From Winogradskyella marina (GTDB lineage: Bacteria > Bacteroidota > Bacteroidia > Flavobacteriales > Flavobacteriaceae): a stretch of 63,123 nucleotides of DNA. The stretch covers positions 1 through 63,123 of the forward strand of contig NZ_JADOET010000019.1 of the NCBI RefSeq assembly GCF_015645385.1, read 5' to 3'. The notes beneath the pieces were generated by a model. The model worked only from the letters and a program-made list of their open reading frames with translations. It made no database searches and was not told where the DNA came from. This document shows, piece after piece, positions 16,866 through 26,217 of this stretch. A program made the translations under genes and the position numbers. The first letter of the stretch is position 1; each line of letters opens with the position of its first letter.

Positions 16866-18164
16866 CTAACGTCTATTATCCGTATTCCGATTTCGGTTAC
16901 GATTTCGATTTCTACTTTTATTTCGGTCTGAATTTGAGTTTTTAGACTTTCCAGAGTTTCTGCTATTAGAATTTCTGCCACGACCTTTGTTTCTATTCTG
17001 TCCAGGTTTTATGGGTTCTGTTGACGCATTTGGATCTGGCTCAAAACCTTCAACAATTTCCATTTCAATTTTTTCGCCAATTAACTTTTCTATACCTCTT
17101 AAATAGGCCGTTTCGTCTGCACTAACCAAAGATATCGCTTGCCCTTCGGCTCCTGCTCTACCTGTTCTACCAATTCTATGAACGTAATCTTCAGATATGT
17201 TCGGCAATTCAAAATTAACAACGTGTGGTAATAACGGAATATCTAAACCTCTAGCTGCAATATCTGTAGCTACTAAAACTCTAACAGTACCGTTTTTAAA
17301 TCCGGCTAATGCTTTTGTTCGTGCTCCTTGACTTTTATTACCATGTATAGCTGCAGCTGTAATACCTGCGCTAATCATTTTTTTACAAAGCTTGTTGGCT
17401 CCATGTTTCGTTCTTGTAAAGACTAGAACCTGTTGCCATTCACCTTCAGAAATTAACTTTATTATTAATCCTGTTTTTTTTCCTTTTGCAACTCTATACA
17501 CCTTTTGCTCAATAACCTCAACAGCTGTATTTTCTGGTGTGGCTTCAACTTGAGTTGGATTATTAAGAATTGAATACGCCAATTTCTTAATGTCTTTAGA
17601 GAATGTTGCCGAAAACATAAGATTCTGTCGCTTATTTGGCATTAGTTTCATCACACGTTCAATATCGCGTAAAAACCCCATATCTAGCATACGATCAGCT
17701 TCATCTAAAACAAATATTTCAACATGTTTTAAGGATAATACACCTTGATTTTCTAAATCGATTAGACGTCCTGGAGTGGCCACTAAAACATCGACTCCTT
17801 GACTTAATTTATTAACCTGTGGTTTTTGATTGACTCCACCAAAAATTACAGTACTTCTTATATTTAAGAACTCACTATACTCTTTTACATTCGCAAAAAC
17901 TTGCGCTGCTAACTCCCGTGTTGGAGTTAAGATTAAGGCTCTAATTGGTCTGTGCCTTTGTGCTGTATTATTAGACAACAAGTGTAGCAATGGTAATGTA
18001 AAGCCTGCTGTTTTACCTGTTCCTGTTTGTGCTGATGCTAACACATCTTTTCCTTCTAAAACTGGAGGAATGGCTTTGGCTTGAATTGGTGATGGAGTTT
18101 CGTATCCTTTTTTTTGGATAGCTTTTAGTAAAGGCTCAGATAAGCCCAATGATTTAAATGACAT
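16866..18164 (-). CDS. DEAD-box ATP-dependent RNA helicase (RhlE-like)
   Basis: 432 residues with all helicase motifs in order: Q motif GYETPSPIQ, Walker A AQTGTGKT (45-52), PTRELAAQ (81-88), TPGRL, DEAD (154-157), SAT (185-187), [12 protein letters not shown] and [10 protein letters not shown]. From about residue 375 the tail is low-complexity, rich in Arg, Asn and Ser ([19 protein letters not shown], then RNRNRNRNR), typical for RNA-binding tails of RhlE-type enzymes. Such helicases unwind rRNA or mRNA, often in ribosome assembly or at low temperature. A near-consensus minus-strand box TAACTTCG lies at 18245-18252. Cotranscribed with the DUF6500-type gene. Confidence 0.93.
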   Translation of the reverse strand: MSFKSLGLSEPLLKAIQKKGYETPSPIQAKAIPPVLEGKDVLASAQTGTGKTAGFTLPLLHLLSNNTAQRHRPIRALILTPTRELAAQVFANVKEYSEFLNIRSTVIFGGVNQKPQVNKLSQGVDVLVATPGRLIDLENQGVLSLKHVEIFVLDEADRMLDMGFLRDIERVMKLMPNKRQNLMFSATFSKDIKKLAYSILNNPTQVEATPENTAVEVIEQKVYRVAKGKKTGLIIKLISEGEWQQVLVFTRTKHGANKLCKKMISAGITAAAIHGNKSQGARTKALAGFKNGTVRVLVATDIAARGLDIPLLPHVVNFELPNISEDYVHRIGRTGRAGAEGQAISLVSADETAYLRGIEKLIGEKIEMEIVEGFEPDPNASTEPIKPGQNRNKGRGRNSNSRNSGKSKNSNSDRNKSRNRNRNRNRNTDNRR

Positions 18165-18301
18165 AAATAAAGTTTATGAAGCAAACTCTATAATTGACTA
18201 TTCCTTATTTGAAATCGTATTTAGGTCACTCCTTTAATTTGCTGCGAAGTTACAGCTATTTTAAGCCTGACTCTAAAAAAATGCCTATTATATTCTAAAC
18301 C

Positions 18302-19099
18302 TTATGAATTCTTCTGTTCTTGAAGCTTAACAAATGGATTCGTGTCACGGTTTTTAAAAGCATGTATAGAACTACTAATTATTAATATCGCCGCACCTAT
18401 AAAGGCGATATACATTATAGTGTCGTTAGTTAATTTATTAGCATTTCCTATACCAATTAAAGCCCAAGCCCCTACAAGGGCAAACTCTCTCATATTACGT
18501 TTCCAGGTCATCACTACATTAATAACCACTGCAATTATTATTAGTATTATTGCCCATGTTACATTAGACAAGCCAAAACCATCCCAACCCATTTTCACTA
18601 AATACGTCGATACATTAGCAATACTCGCCACAGTTACCCAACCCGAATATATCACGAAAGGCCACCAAACAAAAGCAATAATGGGTAATGGCTCATCGTC
18701 TAATTCCATTCTGTTGTTGACTACAATCTTTAATAATGAAAACAGTAATAAGAAAATAAAAATACAAGACACGCCTGTATATTCATAAATCCATGCAAAT
18801 ACCCAAAGTGAATTAAATAAACAAGTCAGCATAAACCACCAACCTGTTTTTAAAACAAAATCATCATTTTTAACTTTTACAAACAGACTTCTACCTTGAT
18901 AAATTACGAAGCCTAATAGCATAACGTAAATGAGTCCCCAAATCGCAAACGTGTACCCTGCAGGTGTAAACAACGATCTATAACTATTAGACACCTCACC
19001 AATTGTTGTGTTATTTAAAAGGCCAGTATTAGAAAGGTAATTAATAACTATAGTAAAAATTAATGCTATAGTATTGCCAACTTGTAGTGTTTTTTTCAT
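18302..19099 (-). CDS. TspO/MBR-like tryptophan-rich membrane protein
   Basis: 265 residues with about eight hydrophobic segments and many tryptophans (TGWWFMLTCLFNSLWVFAWI, FVWWPFVIYSGWV). The segment SLFTPAGYTFAIWGLIYVML is the best match to proteins annotated as tryptophan-rich sensory proteins; classic TspO is smaller (about 160 residues, five segments), so this is a longer relative. Ligand unknown; porphyrins or carotenoid-related functions are inferred only from TspO. I start at ATG 19099 (MKKTLQVGN); the open frame runs six codons further to a TTG. Confidence 0.75.
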   Translation of the reverse strand: MKKTLQVGNTIALIFTIVINYLSNTGLLNNTTIGEVSNSYRSLFTPAGYTFAIWGLIYVMLLGFVIYQGRSLFVKVKNDDFVLKTGWWFMLTCLFNSLWVFAWIYEYTGVSCIFIFLLLFSLLKIVVNNRMELDDEPLPIIAFVWWPFVIYSGWVTVASIANVSTYLVKMGWDGFGLSNVTWAIILIIIAVVINVVMTWKRNMREFALVGAWALIGIGNANKLTNDTIMYIAFIGAAILIISSSIHAFKNRDTNPFVKLQEQKNS

Positions 19100-19264
19100 G
19101 ATTACATTTTTCGTCAATTTAAAATTTAAGATGCATTAGATTAACTGATCCTCTTTATTCTTTAACCTAAATACAAATAAGATACTGTTTTTTTAAATAT
19201 TATTTAACTTCAATAATTAAAGTATCTTAGCCCTTAGAAAAAACACTCATTTAGAACATTAATT

Positions 19265-19831
19265 ATGAAGACATTACTCTATGTATTACTTATATTACCT
19301 GTAACACTCATAGCTCAAGAACAAACCAATTCAGAACACTTTTGGGAACAGCTAGAAGCACATTGTGGCAATGCCTACGAAGGTGAGATTATAGAAGGAG
19401 GAAAAGAAGGAGACGGATTTGTGGGTGAAAAATTGGTGATGCATGTACGATCCTGTGAAACGAACACCCTTAGAATTCCGTTTTTTGTTGGCGAAAACAA
19501 ATCTCGTACTTGGGTTTTAAAAATGAATGATGATAAAATAATTAGTCTTAAACACGACCATAGACATGAAGACGGATCGGAAGAAGATTTAACCCAATAT
19601 GGAGGCATAAGTTCTAATCATGGTTTAGCAAACCTTCAAATGTTTCCTGCAGATGAGCATACTTCAGAAATATTACCTCCTGCGTCTACTAATATTTGGT
19701 GGTTTACAATAGATGAAACGAGCTTAACATATAATCTTCGTCGTCTTGGAACTGATCGTTTATTCACCGTGCGTTTCGATTTAACTAAACCTATTGAAAC
19801 ACCTAGTGCCCCGTGGGGAACTGAGGACTAA
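19265..19831 (+). CDS. secreted protein of unknown function
   Basis: 188 residues with a signal peptide (cleavage near LIAQ). The mature part is rich in acidic residues and tryptophan (WVLKMNDDKI, TNIWWFTIDETSLTYNLRRL) and contains a possible metal-binding cluster HDHRHEDGSEED. Two cysteines (AHCGN and VRSCE) could form a disulfide. I recognise no named family. It stands alone, with a strong terminator 115 bases downstream and the TspO-like gene divergent upstream. Confidence 0.75.
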   Translation: MKTLLYVLLILPVTLIAQEQTNSEHFWEQLEAHCGNAYEGEIIEGGKEGDGFVGEKLVMHVRSCETNTLRIPFFVGENKSRTWVLKMNDDKIISLKHDHRHEDGSEEDLTQYGGISSNHGLANLQMFPADEHTSEILPPASTNIWWFTIDETSLTYNLRRLGTDRLFTVRFDLTKPIETPSAPWGTED

Positions 19832-20150
19832 AAGGAAAATACGCATAGAAAATAAAGACTCCTCATAAAACGTAAAAACACAATGTCGTTCTAAAATATT
19901 AGACACCAAACTCTAAGCCTCAATATTTACGACTTAAAAAAACAAAAAAGCACCTCTTTACTTACATAAAGAGGTGCTTAGTTTTAAAAAATATCACTGT
20001 TCTGTTTATAGTCGTTCTAATGGTTTTAGGGTCCACTTTCTTCTCAACTGAACTTTCAAACATTTTGAGTTTTTGAGCTTCTTCATTAAAAACACAACAG
20101 AAAAGCGAATACTGATAGTATTACTATTTGATTAACTTAAAGGTTTTTAT
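19832..20150. other. 319-base gap between convergent genes
   Basis: Contains the terminator at 19946-19990 and otherwise no gene or repeat that I can recognise. Confidence 0.55.
19946..19990 (+). terminator. intrinsic terminator, probably bidirectional
   Basis: Stem AAGCACCTCTTTA / TAAAGAGGTGCTT with loop CTTACA, 13 perfect pairs, preceded by an A-run and followed by AGTTTT. It sits between the convergent genes at 19831 and 20151 and can serve both. Confidence 0.8.
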
Positions 20151-20768
20151 TTACTTTAATTCAAAGGTCACTGTTACAATATGAGTTTGCGATGTTGAAG
20201 TCCCATAACTTTGCATATACTGTTCACTTGTATTTTGATCTACTATCGTTACAATTTCACCAATAGTTTTATCTATTTTTTTAGCTAAAGCTTCCGCTTT
20301 TTCCTCAGCATTATCTATGGCTTTTTTTGAAAGATCCACTAACTGTTCTTTAGATAATATATGAGCATCTATATCCGTGTTTGCAATAGACATTCCTGCA
20401 GATTTTAGCCGTGTTATTTTCCTAACCTCTTCTTTATTTGAAGTTTTTATATAATAGTATTCCGACGCTCTATTTGACGAATACGACGTCATAAACTCAT
20501 AGTATGCATTTCTTTTAAACCTGCTAAAATCTATACCGATTGCTTTTAATTGTTTAATGTAATTTTGCCTGGCTTCAGCCAAAGAAGCAACCTCAACTTC
20601 TGTTTGACCTTCGTACACGAATATAGGTTGTAAGCTTATTAAAATTGTATAACTACTATTTCCTAAAGCGGCCTGTGTTTCCCCAACTACTGTAACGGTA
20701 TTTCTGTGTTCTTGGGCAATTAACGGCACTGAAAATATCAATGCCATTAAAAAAATAATTTTTTTCAT
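20151..20768 (-). CDS. SIMPL domain (DUF541) periplasmic protein
   Basis: 205 residues with a signal peptide ending LIAQ. The mature protein begins RNTVTVVGETQA, the hallmark start of SIMPL/BP26-type domains, and ends with THIVTVTFELK, the typical closing strand. Relatives form channel-like or ring-shaped assemblies in the periplasm or outer membrane; function is mostly unknown. It is 25 bases downstream of a small membrane protein gene on the same strand, probably one operon. Confidence 0.87.
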   Translation of the reverse strand: MKKIIFLMALIFSVPLIAQEHRNTVTVVGETQAALGNSSYTILISLQPIFVYEGQTEVEVASLAEARQNYIKQLKAIGIDFSRFKRNAYYEFMTSYSSNRASEYYYIKTSNKEEVRKITRLKSAGMSIANTDIDAHILSKEQLVDLSKKAIDNAEEKAEALAKKIDKTIGEIVTIVDQNTSEQYMQSYGTSTSQTHIVTVTFELK

Positions 20769-20793
20769 AATAATCTGATTTTATCGTTTTTGT

Positions 20794-21213
20794 TTAAAAG
20801 AATAAGATTGAAGCAACAATCATCCAACCTCCTACAAATAAGCCTACAACACCAAGCTTACCTTGTTTTGGTGCTAACTTCTCTCTAAGCACAATCGCTT
20901 TTTCCTTAGCGGCTGCATTTTTAGACAAAAAGAATTTGTTAATTAGGCTGAATCCTAACATGAATCCTAAAACAGCTTCAACAATACTTCCTGCTAATAA
21001 AGTTACCCACCAAATTGGGAATGTTGTCAACCAACCTAAGTTTAATATTGAAAAGATAATTCCCCAAACACCATAAAAGCAAAAAATGATTCCGATCCAA
21101 CCTTGGTATGGTTCTATTTTTTCTAAGAGTTCTTTTGCATTAGGTTTTTTTGATAATAATAAAGATGGTACTGCAATGATGCTTAATAAGATTAATGTAA
21201 TTCCGAAAGTCAT
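20794..21213 (-). CDS. four-segment membrane protein, unknown
   Basis: 139 residues from the ATG at 21213, which opens directly with a hydrophobic segment ([20 protein letters not shown]); the frame extends 17 codons upstream but those residues look non-coding. Further segments are [40 protein letters not shown] and [16 protein letters not shown]. The two halves show the same pattern (EPYQGWIG and APKQGKLG before a membrane segment), suggesting internal duplication. No family recognised. Precedes the SIMPL gene, so it may act in the same envelope process. Confidence 0.75.
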   Translation of the reverse strand: MTFGITLILLSIIAVPSLLLSKKPNAKELLEKIEPYQGWIGIIFCFYGVWGIIFSILNLGWLTTFPIWWVTLLAGSIVEAVLGFMLGFSLINKFFLSKNAAAKEKAIVLREKLAPKQGKLGVVGLFVGGWMIVASILFF

Positions 21214-21299
21214 AATGTGTTTTTTGATGGTTAATTTATATTTGTTATTTAATAATTGAAACACCTTTCCTTTTTTTTGGTGCCTCTCATATTCTAATA

Positions 21300-21307
21300 C
21301 AAATTTA
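21300..21307 (-). promoter_or_regulatory. candidate -7 element upstream of the membrane protein-SIMPL operon
   Basis: Minus-strand TAAATTTG fits TAnnTTTG; the leader to the ATG at 21213 would be about 80 bases. No clear -33 TTTG. Confidence 0.33.
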
Positions 21308-21353
21308 GACCGGTAAGCTTATCTGTATAACCCCTTTTATAGTAAAAACGAAT

Positions 21354-21369
21354 ACCCTGATAACAGGGT
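21354..21369. promoter_or_regulatory. palindrome ACCCTGATAACAGGGT, possible operator
   Basis: Two perfect 6-base arms around ATAA, about 45 bases upstream of the candidate -7 box of the SIMPL operon. It could be a regulator binding site or a small hairpin; there is no T-run. Confidence 0.35.
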
Positions 21370-21523
21370 GATTACTACTAAAACTATTATTATCAATATC
21401 CTACATCTGCACTATGAGACTATTATTTATCAATAACACGATCTTTATATTAAGAAGACTAAAACAGATGCCATGTTTTAAAGCAGAAATGAATTTGCTT
21501 TGGGTTTAGCACAACGCATGAGA

Positions 21524-21560
21524 ACAAAAAAGGGCTCTATAAAAATAGAGCCCTTAACGA
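21524..21560 (-). terminator. terminator of the two-component operon
   Basis: Perfect 11-base stem AAGGGCTCTAT / ATAGAGCCCTT with a 4-base A loop (21530-21555). On the minus strand it is followed by TTTTTGTTC. It lies 30 bases after the response regulator stop at 21586. Confidence 0.85.
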
Positions 21561-21585
21561 TTATGAGTATTATAGTTGAAACAAA

Positions 21586-22227
21586 CTAAGACACATACCC
21601 TTTTTTTATGGCGTATTTAGTTAATCCTGCGAGGTTTCTAACGTTTAACTTTGTAATCAGGTTTTTTCTATAACTTTCAATGGTATGCTTGCTAAGAAAA
21701 AGCTTGTCTGCGATTTCTTGTGTAGTAAACTCTTCCGCGATAAGCGAAATCACCTCTACTTCTCGTTTTGTTAGTTTGATTTCCTTTTCCTTATTCTTTT
21801 CAAATTTATTTTGAAGGTAGATATCCTTAATTTCTTTAGAGAAATACTTTTCACCACCTAAAATCGTTTCAATAGCTCTTAAGAATTCTTCTTTTTGTGC
21901 ATTTTTCTGTAGATAACCATCCACATTGTTTTCTATGAGGTCATCAATGATTTTTGCTGAGTTGTGCATACTCACCACTAATGTCTTTATATTTCTATCC
22001 GTTTTCTTTATCCACTTATTTAGAGCAATACCATCAACTTCTGGCATTGTAACATCAGTAATAACGAGGTCTATTTGTTCTTCGGTATTTATTGAAATAT
22101 ATTTTTTAACATGTCCGCCATGCTTCGCTGTAAATAGAATATTGTAATCGCTTTCAGTATCTAGAATACTTAGTAAACCGTCTAAAAACATTTTATGATC
22201 GTCGGCTATAATGAGGTTATACTTCAT
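21586..22227 (-). CDS. NarL/LuxR-type response regulator
   Basis: 213 residues. Receiver domain in the first 120 residues with acidic pair Asp9-Asp10, phospho-acceptor Asp58 in LVITDVTMPEVDG, the Ser in LVVSMHNS and Lys in GYLQKNA. C-terminal LuxR helix-turn-helix from about residue 150 (LTKREVEVISLIAEEFTTQE, then IADKLFLSKHTIESYRKNL). It is the cytoplasmic partner of the histidine kinase whose stop lies 4 bases upstream, and should bind DNA when phosphorylated. Targets cannot be read from the sequence. Confidence 0.95.
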   Translation of the reverse strand: MKYNLIIADDHKMFLDGLLSILDTESDYNILFTAKHGGHVKKYISINTEEQIDLVITDVTMPEVDGIALNKWIKKTDRNIKTLVVSMHNSAKIIDDLIENNVDGYLQKNAQKEEFLRAIETILGGEKYFSKEIKDIYLQNKFEKNKEKEIKLTKREVEVISLIAEEFTTQEIADKLFLSKHTIESYRKNLITKLNVRNLAGLTKYAIKKGYVS

Positions 22228-22231
22228 TTAT

Positions 22232-24325
22232 TTATGATTTTAGTGGAATTTCTATATTAATGTTAGTCCCTCTATCGGGTTTAGAGTCGATATGTAATAC
22301 ACCATTATGAGTGTCTACCCTGTTCTTTATATTGGTTAATCCTATGCCTAAAGTCGTCATGGATACATCAAAGCCAACACCATCATCTTCATAAACAAAA
22401 AACAGACATTCGTTTAAAAGATCTAACTGCATGTCTATAGTGGTTGCTTTGGCGTACTTAATTGTATTGGTTGTTAATTCTTGAAAAATTGAAAATAACT
22501 CATTTTGTAAAATTTTACTTAAGGCGTTAATTTTCTCTTCGTCATAAAAAGAGACGTTTATGGTAAGTTCACTAGACGCTTCAACGGTATTAATGTATTC
22601 TTTAATTAAAAATATAAAATCGTTTTCTCTGATTTTTTTAGGCAATAAATTATGCGACAAATCTCTTACCTGTTCGTAAGTGTCATCTAATTGACTATAA
22701 ATTAATTTTAGTTTATCTGGCTGATTGTAAAGTTGACTGAATTGTAATTTTATAGCTGCTAAATTGCCTCCTACACTATCGTGCATTTCTTGAGCAATCT
22801 TTTTACGCTCTTGATCTTGACCTCTAATTGATGCTTTAATTAACTTTAATTCTTGGTCTTTTTTTAATGAAATTACCTGTTGCTCATTTATCTCTTTCTC
22901 TTTTAAATTAACTAAACTTTGCGCTTGTAGTTTTTGATAATAAATAATTAAAAGTCCAACAATAGGAATTAATAAAATGAAGAAAGCGATAAGAACAATA
23001 TATTTAATAGTCTTCTCTCTATCTAGCTCTAATGCCTTTAAAGTTTCTTTTTCTTTCAGTAATGCAATTTCATTTTTACGTTTTTCTACGCCATTTTGTA
23101 ATTGTAATACCTGGTTTTCATTCTGTTTTGCAATTATTGCTTCTTGAAGTTTATACTTTTCTATATCTGCCTCCTTATTCTTAATATTTAAAGTTTTATT
23201 AAGGTTTTCTATCTGTAATTGTTTTATAGTTTTTTCCTTTTCAAGGGTTTTAAATTTTACTTCTAAACTATTAATCTCCTTTTCTTTTTGAGAATTCTCG
23301 ATAGAATCTTTGATTTTGTAATAGTGTTTGCCATAATTATAAGCACTACGATAATCACCTTTTCTTTTAGAGAGTTTTTCTAACATTAGATAACTATTCA
23401 TCTCAATATCTAAATTGCCCAAGTTTATCGCTTTAATTAAAGCATTAGAGAATATTAAAAGGGCTTCACTATCTCTTTTTTCATTGTATAGTATCGTCCC
23501 AATTTTTCCTAAAACAATAAGTTCTAAATTATAGGATCTATTTTCTGTGCTGATCTTTTTTGCCTCATCGTAAAATGAAAGCGCTTTATCCATATCTCCA
23601 ATACTTAAGTAGTTATCACCAATATTGATAATTACATTTACTAAAGCCTGTTTTCTATGCGTATTTTTCTCGCACATTTCTCTTGCTTTTTGTAAATATG
23701 TATTGGATAATTTATATTTAGATTGCGACGAATAGATTGATCCTAAATTGATATAACTTCCTAAAATAAGTTCTTCATCATTAGAATTTTTAATACATTT
23801 CTCTAAAAGGTCTAAAGCTTCTTCAGTTTTACCTAATGTAATATATGTACTTGCCAAACCATGTAAATGCGTATAGTACAGATTGGTTTCATTATGTTTT
23901 TCACTTAATTCGGCTCCTTTAATATGCCATTTTTTACTTTCTTGATATAAGCCTTTGTTTGTGTTATTTAGCGCAAGTAATTGATAAGATAATATGGTCA
24001 ACCTTACCCCTAAGGAGTCATTAACATTCTTTTTACTTTTTAGAGCTTGATGGGTATAATATATAGACGAGTCTATTGCAACATATTTATTATGGTAGTA
24101 AGCCAATAATAAATTGGTATTAGTTATTGCCTTCTTGGATTTAAAAGTTCGTAACGAATGGAGAGCTTCTTTATATGCTTTGGTATCATCCCCATTATTG
24201 AAATAGTAAAAAAGTTGATCCACCTTTTTGTCTTCAGTATCAATAGTAGCCGTAGTTTGGGCCTTACAAATTGACGTATAGCACAAAAAAAGAAAAACAA
24301 AAATGTTATGGGGCTTAATAAACAT
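22232..24325 (-). CDS. TPR-containing sensor histidine kinase (HisKA_3 type)
   Basis: 697 residues from ATG 24325 (MFIKPHNIF); the open frame begins two codons earlier at a TTG. Order: signal peptide, TPR region (about 30-330, for example YTHLHGLASTYITLGKTEEA), a long charged coiled coil with KEKEINSLEVKFKTLEKEKT, one membrane segment KYIVLIAFFILLIPIVGLLI, the phospho-acceptor helix QERKKIAQEMHDSVGGNLAA and an ATPase domain with YEDDGVGFD and GIGLTNIKNRV. The periplasmic TPRs are typical of a Bacteroidota kinase class; the signal is unknown. A minus-strand box TAAATTTG at 24329-24336 almost touches the start, hinting at a very short leader. Confidence 0.93.
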   Translation of the reverse strand: MFIKPHNIFVFLFLCYTSICKAQTTATIDTEDKKVDQLFYYFNNGDDTKAYKEALHSLRTFKSKKAITNTNLLLAYYHNKYVAIDSSIYYTHQALKSKKNVNDSLGVRLTILSYQLLALNNTNKGLYQESKKWHIKGAELSEKHNETNLYYTHLHGLASTYITLGKTEEALDLLEKCIKNSNDEELILGSYINLGSIYSSQSKYKLSNTYLQKAREMCEKNTHRKQALVNVIINIGDNYLSIGDMDKALSFYDEAKKISTENRSYNLELIVLGKIGTILYNEKRDSEALLIFSNALIKAINLGNLDIEMNSYLMLEKLSKRKGDYRSAYNYGKHYYKIKDSIENSQKEKEINSLEVKFKTLEKEKTIKQLQIENLNKTLNIKNKEADIEKYKLQEAIIAKQNENQVLQLQNGVEKRKNEIALLKEKETLKALELDREKTIKYIVLIAFFILLIPIVGLLIIYYQKLQAQSLVNLKEKEINEQQVISLKKDQELKLIKASIRGQDQERKKIAQEMHDSVGGNLAAIKLQFSQLYNQPDKLKLIYSQLDDTYEQVRDLSHNLLPKKIRENDFIFLIKEYINTVEASSELTINVSFYDEEKINALSKILQNELFSIFQELTTNTIKYAKATTIDMQLDLLNECLFFVYEDDGVGFDVSMTTLGIGLTNIKNRVDTHNGVLHIDSKPDRGTNINIEIPLKS

Positions 24326-24467
24326 GTACAAATTTAGGGATAGTAGAACTTGTATTCATCCCAGAAAACAGGGATTTATGAACTTTATGAACTTCTAGTT
24401 AAAATAAAAAAAACTATATATCATAACACATGGTGGCTAATAAGTATAAGATTAGTAATAAAGCAAA

Positions 24468-25187
24468 CTATAACTTAGCCAACAACTGCTCCACCTCAAC
24501 AATAGTTGCTCCGTAAAGTTTTCGGTTTGTTTTTGTTAAACGTTTAGACTCTATAGAGATTTCAGTTAGCAATTCCTTTCCTTCCGAAGTTCTATTGTTT
24601 TCTATATAAAATTTAGCGAGTGCCAAACGTTCTGCATAATTAGAATATGGTCTGTCTATTTGTTTTAATTGGGCTTCAGCTTCGTTGGTTTTACCCAATT
24701 CATTTAAAGCTAAACCATAACAAAATTGTTGTTTTGATCCTTTAAATTCTGATGTGTCTTTTATTTGTTCCGCATGTTCAATAACGCCATTATAATCCTT
24801 TAATTGAAAATAACACAGTATAAGATTTTGACGCGCATACAAATCATCTTGAACCTTATCCTCTAAAGTTTTCTTGTAGTTTGCAATAGCATTAGGAAAG
24901 TCTTTATTCATAAAATACGCATCGGCTAACTCAATTCTATTGGTGTACGTATCTACAAACTCAATCTTACTTTCTAAAGCTTTGATTTTTTTTGTTGGAT
25001 TAAGAACTGTTGTAATTTCTTCTTGAATTTTTTCGGCATCATCCTTATTATACACTTGCGTAATAATGTATATCGCTGAACCAATCGCAGGAATAAAGAA
25101 TATGAGAAAATACCAATAATAAGGCTTTCTGTTTTTATAAGCATGATACAAACAATACACCTGAACCGCTATAAGTAAGTAATACAT
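24468..25187 (-). CDS. membrane-anchored TPR protein with PLDc_N-like N-terminus
   Basis: 239 residues. Two short hydrophobic segments at the N-terminus; the second, YYWYFLIFFIPAIGSAIYII, resembles the PLDc_N membrane motif that anchors cardiolipin synthases and other proteins. The rest, on the cytoplasmic side by this reading, carries about four TPR-like hairpins (RIELADAYFMNKDFPNAIAN, ARQNLILCYFQLKDYNGVIE, FCYGLALNELGKTNEAEAQL). No catalytic motif. It ends 31 bases before the yaaA start region side and 140 bases from the kinase start; cotranscription with yaaA is plausible but unproven. Confidence 0.7.
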   Translation of the reverse strand: MYYLLIAVQVYCLYHAYKNRKPYYWYFLIFFIPAIGSAIYIITQVYNKDDAEKIQEEITTVLNPTKKIKALESKIEFVDTYTNRIELADAYFMNKDFPNAIANYKKTLEDKVQDDLYARQNLILCYFQLKDYNGVIEHAEQIKDTSEFKGSKQQFCYGLALNELGKTNEAEAQLKQIDRPYSNYAERLALAKFYIENNRTSEGKELLTEISIESKRLTKTNRKLYGATIVEVEQLLAKL

Positions 25188-25218
25188 AAATTAATTTTTT
25201 AGTGACTGTAAGTCTCTT

Positions 25219-25977
25219 TTATCTCGTAAAAACCAATTCGTTTTCTGAAGATAATTCTTCACTAAAACCATAATTTTCGTAATTAAACCCTTTAATATCA
25301 TCTAATGTTTTTGCATCAGTATCAATGATATACCTTGCCATTAATCCTCTTGCTAACTTTGCGAATATGGCAATTATTTTATATTTGTCGTTTTTAAATT
25401 CTTTAAAAGCTACGTTTATCACAGGCACTTTTAATGCTTTGGTATCTATAGCCTTAAAATATTCGTTACTTGCTAAATTGAGAAAAATCTCACCATCTTC
25501 TAATTCGTCATTTAAAGCTTTTGTAACTTTCTTCTTCCAAAACTCATACAGGTTTTTATTTTTACCAACTGGCATTTTTGTACCCATTTCAAGGCGGTAT
25601 GGCTGCATTAAGTCTAAGGGTTTTAATACACCATATAATCCTGAAAGAATCCTAACCGTATCTTGAACCTTATCTATTTTTTTGGTATCAATAGTATAAG
25701 CATCCAAACCTCTGTACACATCACCACTAAATGCATAAATGGCTTGCCTTGCATTATCTTTTGTAAATGGTAATTCCCAATCTTGATTACGCTCATAATT
25801 TAATTGACTTAAATTATCTGAAATATGCATCAGTTTCCCTAAGCTTTTAACTGATTTCTTTTTCAATACTTTATTTAAACGCTCTGCTTCGTCTAAAAAA
25901 ACACCTTCCGTTGTTTTAGAAGTTGGTAATTTAGTGTCGTAATCTAAAGATTTTGCTGGTGATAGTACTAGTTTCAT
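25219..25977 (-). CDS. yaaA: peroxide stress protein YaaA
   Basis: 252 residues, family length. Start at ATG 25977 gives [19 protein letters not shown], the diagnostic YaaA N-terminus; the extra 31 codons in the open frame translate a dispersed hairpin repeat and are not part of the gene. Further family features: [37 protein letters not shown] and [16 protein letters not shown] [12 protein letters not shown]. In E. coli YaaA lowers free iron and protects DNA during peroxide stress; the fold binds DNA. Confidence 0.93.
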   Translation of the reverse strand: MKLVLSPAKSLDYDTKLPTSKTTEGVFLDEAERLNKVLKKKSVKSLGKLMHISDNLSQLNYERNQDWELPFTKDNARQAIYAFSGDVYRGLDAYTIDTKKIDKVQDTVRILSGLYGVLKPLDLMQPYRLEMGTKMPVGKNKNLYEFWKKKVTKALNDELEDGEIFLNLASNEYFKAIDTKALKVPVINVAFKEFKNDKYKIIAIFAKLARGLMARYIIDTDAKTLDDIKGFNYENYGFSEELSSENELVFTR

Positions 25978-25981
25978 ACAA

Positions 25982-26042
25982 ATGCCCACGAAAGTGGGTA
26001 TCTTATTAAGGTTACAGATGCTCAAAAAAATGGGCATCTCAT
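25982..26042. repeat. two dispersed small hairpins (CCCAC GAAA GTGGG and a degenerate copy)
   Basis: 25985-25998 forms CCCAC/GTGGG with a GAAA tetraloop; 26017-26042 (GATGCTCAAAAAAATGGGCATC) is a looser second copy. They lie directly upstream of the yaaA start and may sit in its leader RNA. Related to 8456 and 16617. Confidence 0.5.
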
Positions 26043-26217
26043 AAATGGTTAAACAAATTTTCTTTCTCAATGGTAAAAATACGATGTAAAAGAAAGAGTT
26101 TCAAATATTAGTGAGTACTAATCTTGATAGTGTTATAACCGATAACTATTTTGATGTGAAGCTTGAACAGAAAGACGTGTAATTCTTAATATTACAAGAC
26201 ACTAAATGTAACTGTAA

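Larger units (their letters stand above)
21214..21585. other. 372-base gap with regulatory signals, no gene
   Basis: Holds a candidate promoter (21300-21307), a palindrome (21354-21369) and the terminator of the two-component operon (21524-21560). No ORF of note. Confidence 0.6.

Noticed and set aside
25978..26070. 31-codon upstream extension of yaaA
   Set aside because: It translates a dispersed hairpin repeat; YaaA proteins begin at [12 protein letters not shown].
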